From Candidatus Bathyarchaeota archaeon (GTDB taxonomy: Archaea > Thermoproteota > Bathyarchaeia > TCS64), in contig JAOZIG010000288.1 in the NCBI GenBank assembly GCA_026014515.1, positions 1 to 8,250 of the forward strand: a stretch of DNA of 8,250 bases, given 5' to 3'. Made by a program: the position numbers and the translations under genes. Below are positions 4,916 to 8,250 of this stretch, in pieces (position 1 is the first letter of the stretch; every line of letters starts with the position of its first letter). The notes beneath the pieces are model-generated. The model did no database searches. It was not told where the DNA came from and was given only the letters and a program-made list of their open reading frames with translations.

Positions 4916-7900
4916 ATGTATAGGCAGTCCAAGAACCTGTTTTTCCTAGCCTGTACTATACTTGCCATTATACTGATAGGGTATAGCATCCAGTCCTTTG
5001 AACAAGTCCCGTCCCTCAGTGACATCGAGGCACCAGATCTACCATTCGATATGCCGGACATAGACCTACCGGATTTACCTATTAATCCAGAGCAGACAAG
5101 CCTAGACCTGCCGGAGGTAGATATTGGTGATGTTACGCCTGATCCAGCGTTGTTGATTGAGGGTGTTCCTCATACCAAGTATCTCCGGCTTCAGACCTAT
5201 GATGATTATTACACTGGTACATGGGATACGGCGTTGACTGAGAGTGTCACTTATGAGGGTGAGACTTTGAGTCTGGATGTTGACCTTTGGACTGATTATG
5301 ATCTTTATAACATCACAATTACGCCGCTGGTGGATAATCTGGGGTATATTCCTACACCCGAGAACCCTGTTTATCTCAACATAAGCAACCCTGCTCAGTT
5401 CTTCGAGGACTCACAGATATTTCAGGTACCAGATGTTCCCGGGGCGTATGAGATCGAGTATATTCTCTACCAGTACAGCGACGCTTTACTGAACGCCTCA
5501 CAGGTTGAGGAGATTCCCCAGTACCTAGATGTACCTGATTACCTTGATGATGACCTAAGGGAGCTTGCTGAGGCAATCACCCAGAACACCACCACCGACT
5601 ATGAGGCAATACTAGCCCTAGAAAATTATCTTCAAACCTATTACGATTATAACCTGTCCGCGACAGAGGCTCCACCCGGCGTAGACCCATTGGAGTATTT
5701 CCTCTTTGAGTCAGGTGAGGGTGTATGCAGTCACTTCAACACAGCCCTCGTTATGCTTGCACGCAGCCTTGACTTCAGCGCTAGACTTGTGGGCGGCTAC
5801 TATATTGATCCTTTAGCTGAGTATCAAGAGGTTTACCCTATTCAGAGCCATGCTTTCACTGAGATTCCGTTTGAGGATCTTGGGTGGATTATCTTTGATG
5901 CCACGCCTTCGGGTGACTTGTCTGATATGATTGGTGAGATTCCTGACCTGAACCTTACTGAGGGTGATAACCCGTTTGATGATCTTGACTTTGAGTTCCC
6001 AGAGGGAGGTGAGTCAGGTCCAGATGAGCGTGTCTTCAGGGTCTATGGGGTTACTGGTAGCCAGTATCTCCGTGATGGTGTTGGTGAGTTTTATAATGGT
6101 TCATGGTATCTGCCGGCGGGTTTGCCCATTGTGTATAATGGGTATGTTATTGATGATTCTACTACTGGTTACGCGAATGTCACCGAGTACAGCTATGTTA
6201 TCGAGCCAAGCACTAGTTTTGATTATAATATTCCCAGTCCCCAGCACCCGGTGGAGATCAACGCATATGATCCATTGACTTTCTACCCTGATCTCAACGT
6301 CTTCCAGACCAACGGCTCTTTCTCTGCACCATATCAGGTGGTAGCATACGAGTATGATTTCCACGCGTCAATTCTGCACGCTGCTGAGCCATACGTCGCG
6401 GAGCCATATGTTCAGATTACCGCTGAGTTGGAGACTCGTATCGTGTCTCTTGCTGAACAGATCACCATGTACGAGGACACCCCATACGAGAAGATGACGG
6501 CTCTCAGAGACTATCTGAAGACAAACTACCCGTACAATGAGTCCGCTATAGAGGCACCAGTTGAGGTTGACCCAGTTGTCTGGTTCCTCTACCATGAGCA
6601 GCAGGGAATCTGCACCGACTACGCGTCAGCTTTAACCATGCTCGCTCGTAGCATCGGTATCCCAGCTAGGTTGGTTACTGGGTGGCTTGTGAACCCCGAG
6701 GTAGAGGTTCAGGATGTCTCACCATATCAGGCTCACGCCTACACCGAGGCACTGTTTGACGACATAGGGTGGATAATCTTTGACGCAACACCTGTATCGG
6801 AGCCCGTTATCGAACCAAGCACCGGGTTGGTGCCTACTTTCACAAACATCACGTATCAGGATGAGGTGGTCTCTGTCGGAGGCAGGTTCATTGTCGCTGG
6901 TACGGTAACAGATGAATCAGCTAACCCTGTCTCTGATCTCGATGTCTTAGTTTACTTAAAGCAGGAGAAAGAAGATTCAGGGGTCTTGGCTGGTCGAGGC
7001 GTTGTCTTGGATGGAGTCTATAATGTAACATGTATTTTCCCGGCGAATCTGCCTGGAGGCGAATATATGGTTGATGTGCATACCGTGGGGGATGATACGT
7101 ACGCGGATTCTTGGAGTGATCCCCCCCTTGTGGCTTACACTGAAACAGGTTTCATAATCAACGCGCCGCCTGTTGTGGTGGCTGATAAGCAGTACAGGAT
7201 AATATCGACTCTGGTTAATGCAAACACAAACAAGTCTATTCCAAACACCATGTGCCAGATTACAGTAGGCTCAGACACCTATAACAAAGTGACAGACGCT
7301 AAAGGGGGCTTTGAGATAACAACCGCCTCCAGCGAGGGCTCTGTAGAGATTACTTGCAGCTGGGAGGGGGCTGAATACATGTATGGCTCCACGGCATCAA
7401 TCACCATCCAATCCGTACAGTTTGACATAGTATTACCCAAAGAGACCATATTAACAAGGGGACAACGGTCAACCATCAGGGGAAAGGTTCAAGCAGACAC
7501 CATCCCGGGTCCAGATGAACCCATCACACTCGCTTTACTCGATAAGGAAACCGCTAGCGTCACAAACGAGGCGGGGGAGTTCTTCATAACCCAGAGCATT
7601 CCAGCCGATACAATGCTCGGAGCGACTCCCATGAGCATCACTGTTGAGAGCGTTGACGCAAGCAAGAACACGTTTGCCTATGTTAAGGCGGCAACATCGT
7701 TGACTCTTTCCGCGCCCAACTCTGCTCAGAGCGAGAAGAGTATCGATGTCTCCATCAAGCTCTTGGATGACCTAGGGGAACCGCTGGGAGCTCAATCTGT
7801 GAACATAACCTATCGACGTTATAATATCACAAACAGCAAACTGGTTCAAACAGATAGCCTCGGTGAAGCCGAGACAAGCATCATGATGCCAGACGCAAAG

Positions 7901-8250
7901 GGCGAGATCACCCTCAAGGCATACTACCCGGGTGGAACCAACTATTTATCCGCATCAACAAGCAAAGCGGTTACCATCATCGATACAAACCAGTTCCCAT
8001 TACTTCCCTTAGTCTCTCTTGTGATACTTGTTGGGGCTTTAGCGGGCTTCTATTATTTCTATGGGCAACGGCAGAAGAGTCTTGAGCCAATGGTTGAGGC
8101 TGAAGTAGCTGATACAAATGGGTCATTACGGCTCAGCATGCGTTTGCCTGACATCGAACAGGGACTACCCTTGGTCTGGGATGTCTCTTCTCTTCGGATT
8201 ATGGGTAGGATGGTTAACACCGAGGATGTGGTCATGGAGGGTCAGTGGCT
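4916..8250 (+). CDS. Membrane-anchored protein with two tandem transglutaminase-like domains (cut by window edge)
   Basis: One uninterrupted frame gives 1111 residues and continues past the window. A membrane helix (about 8-24) anchors the N-terminus, followed by an Asp-Leu-Pro-rich linker (about 35-70). Two modules follow, each a beta-rich domain plus a transglutaminase/protease-like core. The first has C271 ('GEGVCSHF'), H312 ('QSHAFTE') and D328 ('IIFDATP'). The second has C566 ('QGICTDYAS'), H607 ('QAHAYTE') and D623 ('IIFDATP'). Both triads are complete, so both domains could be active on peptides or isopeptide bonds outside the cell. About four Ig-like beta domains follow (near 647-735, 746-832, 836-922, 926-1023); C780 and C814 could form a disulfide. 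A second helix (about 1028-1049) returns the chain to the cytoplasm, where a new domain begins. About 15 N-x-S/T sequons lie in the outer part, consistent with archaeal surface glycosylation. Substrate unknown. Confidence 0.92.
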   Translation, partial: MYRQSKNLFFLACTILAIILIGYSIQSFEQVPSLSDIEAPDLPFDMPDIDLPDLPINPEQTSLDLPEVDIGDVTPDPALLIEGVPHTKYLRLQTYDDYYTGTWDTALTESVTYEGETLSLDVDLWTDYDLYNITITPLVDNLGYIPTPENPVYLNISNPAQFFEDSQIFQVPDVPGAYEIEYILYQYSDALLNASQVEEIPQYLDVPDYLDDDLRELAEAITQNTTTDYEAILALENYLQTYYDYNLSATEAPPGVDPLEYFLFESGEGVCSHFNTALVMLARSLDFSARLVGGYYIDPLAEYQEVYPIQSHAFTEIPFEDLGWIIFDATPSGDLSDMIGEIPDLNLTEGDNPFDDLDFEFPEGGESGPDERVFRVYGVTGSQYLRDGVGEFYNGSWYLPAGLPIVYNGYVIDDSTTGYANVTEYSYVIEPSTSFDYNIPSPQHPVEINAYDPLTFYPDLNVFQTNGSFSAPYQVVAYEYDFHASILHAAEPYVAEPYVQITAELETRIVSLAEQITMYEDTPYEKMTALRDYLKTNYPYNESAIEAPVEVDPVVWFLYHEQQGICTDYASALTMLARSIGIPARLVTGWLVNPEVEVQDVSPYQAHAYTEALFDDIGWIIFDATPVSEPVIEPSTGLVPTFTNITYQDEVVSVGGRFIVAGTVTDESANPVSDLDVLVYLKQEKEDSGVLAGRGVVLDGVYNVTCIFPANLPGGEYMVDVHTVGDDTYADSWSDPPLVAYTETGFIINAPPVVVADKQYRIISTLVNANTNKSIPNTMCQITVGSDTYNKVTDAKGGFEITTASSEGSVEITCSWEGAEYMYGSTASITIQSVQFDIVLPKETILTRGQRSTIRGKVQADTIPGPDEPITLALLDKETASVTNEAGEFFITQSIPADTMLGATPMSITVESVDASKNTFAYVKAATSLTLSAPNSAQSEKSIDVSIKLLDDLGEPLGAQSVNITYRRYNITNSKLVQTDSLGEAETSIMMPDAKGEITLKAYYPGGTNYLSASTSKAVTIIDTNQFPLLPLVSLVILVGALAGFYYFYGQRQKSLEPMVEAEVADTNGSLRLSMRLPDIEQGLPLVWDVSSLRIMGRMVNTEDVVMEGQW

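Noticed and set aside
5964..6595. Open frames on both strands inside the transglutaminase-like gene
   Set aside because: The long plus-strand frame runs through without a stop and carries the duplicated module with its catalytic residues, so these are shadows.
7121..7127. Run of seven C, a possible frameshift site
   Set aside because: The frame is open on both sides and the Ig-like pattern continues without a break, so there is no sign of an error or programmed shift.
1..8250. Search for tRNA, rRNA, CRISPR arrays and insertion sequences
   Set aside because: No cloverleaf, regularly spaced repeat, transposase motif or terminal inverted repeat was seen, and the non-coding gaps are all shorter than about 120 bp.

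Overview
This window most likely comes from an archaeon of moderate G+C content. Several genes have a TATA-like box centred about 26-27 nt from the start codon, the spacing expected for leaderless archaeal transcripts. Others have a short GAGG or GGTG Shine-Dalgarno. TTG and GTG starts are common. The protein set (PAS-GAF sensor, CBS-AlbA_2 fusion, YkgJ-type cysteine protein, membrane-anchored transglutaminase-like protein rich in N-glycosylation sequons) fits archaea. I cannot fix the phylum from this sequence.

Left half (1-3313), all on the minus strand. Read in transcription order it holds a 49-residue small protein (3313-3164), a ten-helix membrane protein of unknown function (3110-2073), an MscS-type mechanosensitive channel (2040-1237), an acidic 160-residue protein of unknown function (1227-745), and the start of a PAS-GAF sensor protein that runs off the left edge (625-1). 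The channel and the 160-residue gene are tightly coupled: the channel stop codon overlaps the next gene's Shine-Dalgarno. The other junctions contain their own candidate promoters.

Right half (3403-8250), all on the plus strand. A YkgJ/UPF0153-like cysteine-cluster protein (3403-3882) diverges from the small gene. It is followed by a protein joining two CBS domains to a Schlafen-type AlbA_2 domain (3934-4845). The rest is one very long open frame (4916-8250, cut by the right edge). It encodes a membrane-anchored exported protein with two tandem, co-linear transglutaminase-like modules with complete Cys-His-Asp triads, about four Ig-like beta domains, a second membrane helix and the start of a cytoplasmic region.

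There is no obvious single pathway. Much of the content concerns the membrane and sensing: an osmotic-tension channel, a histidine-rich membrane protein, a PAS-GAF sensor, a CBS ligand sensor and a large cell-surface enzyme. I see no RNA genes, insertion sequences or CRISPR arrays. The most unusual element is the duplicated transglutaminase protein, whose two copies keep a constant 295-residue offset at every landmark checked.
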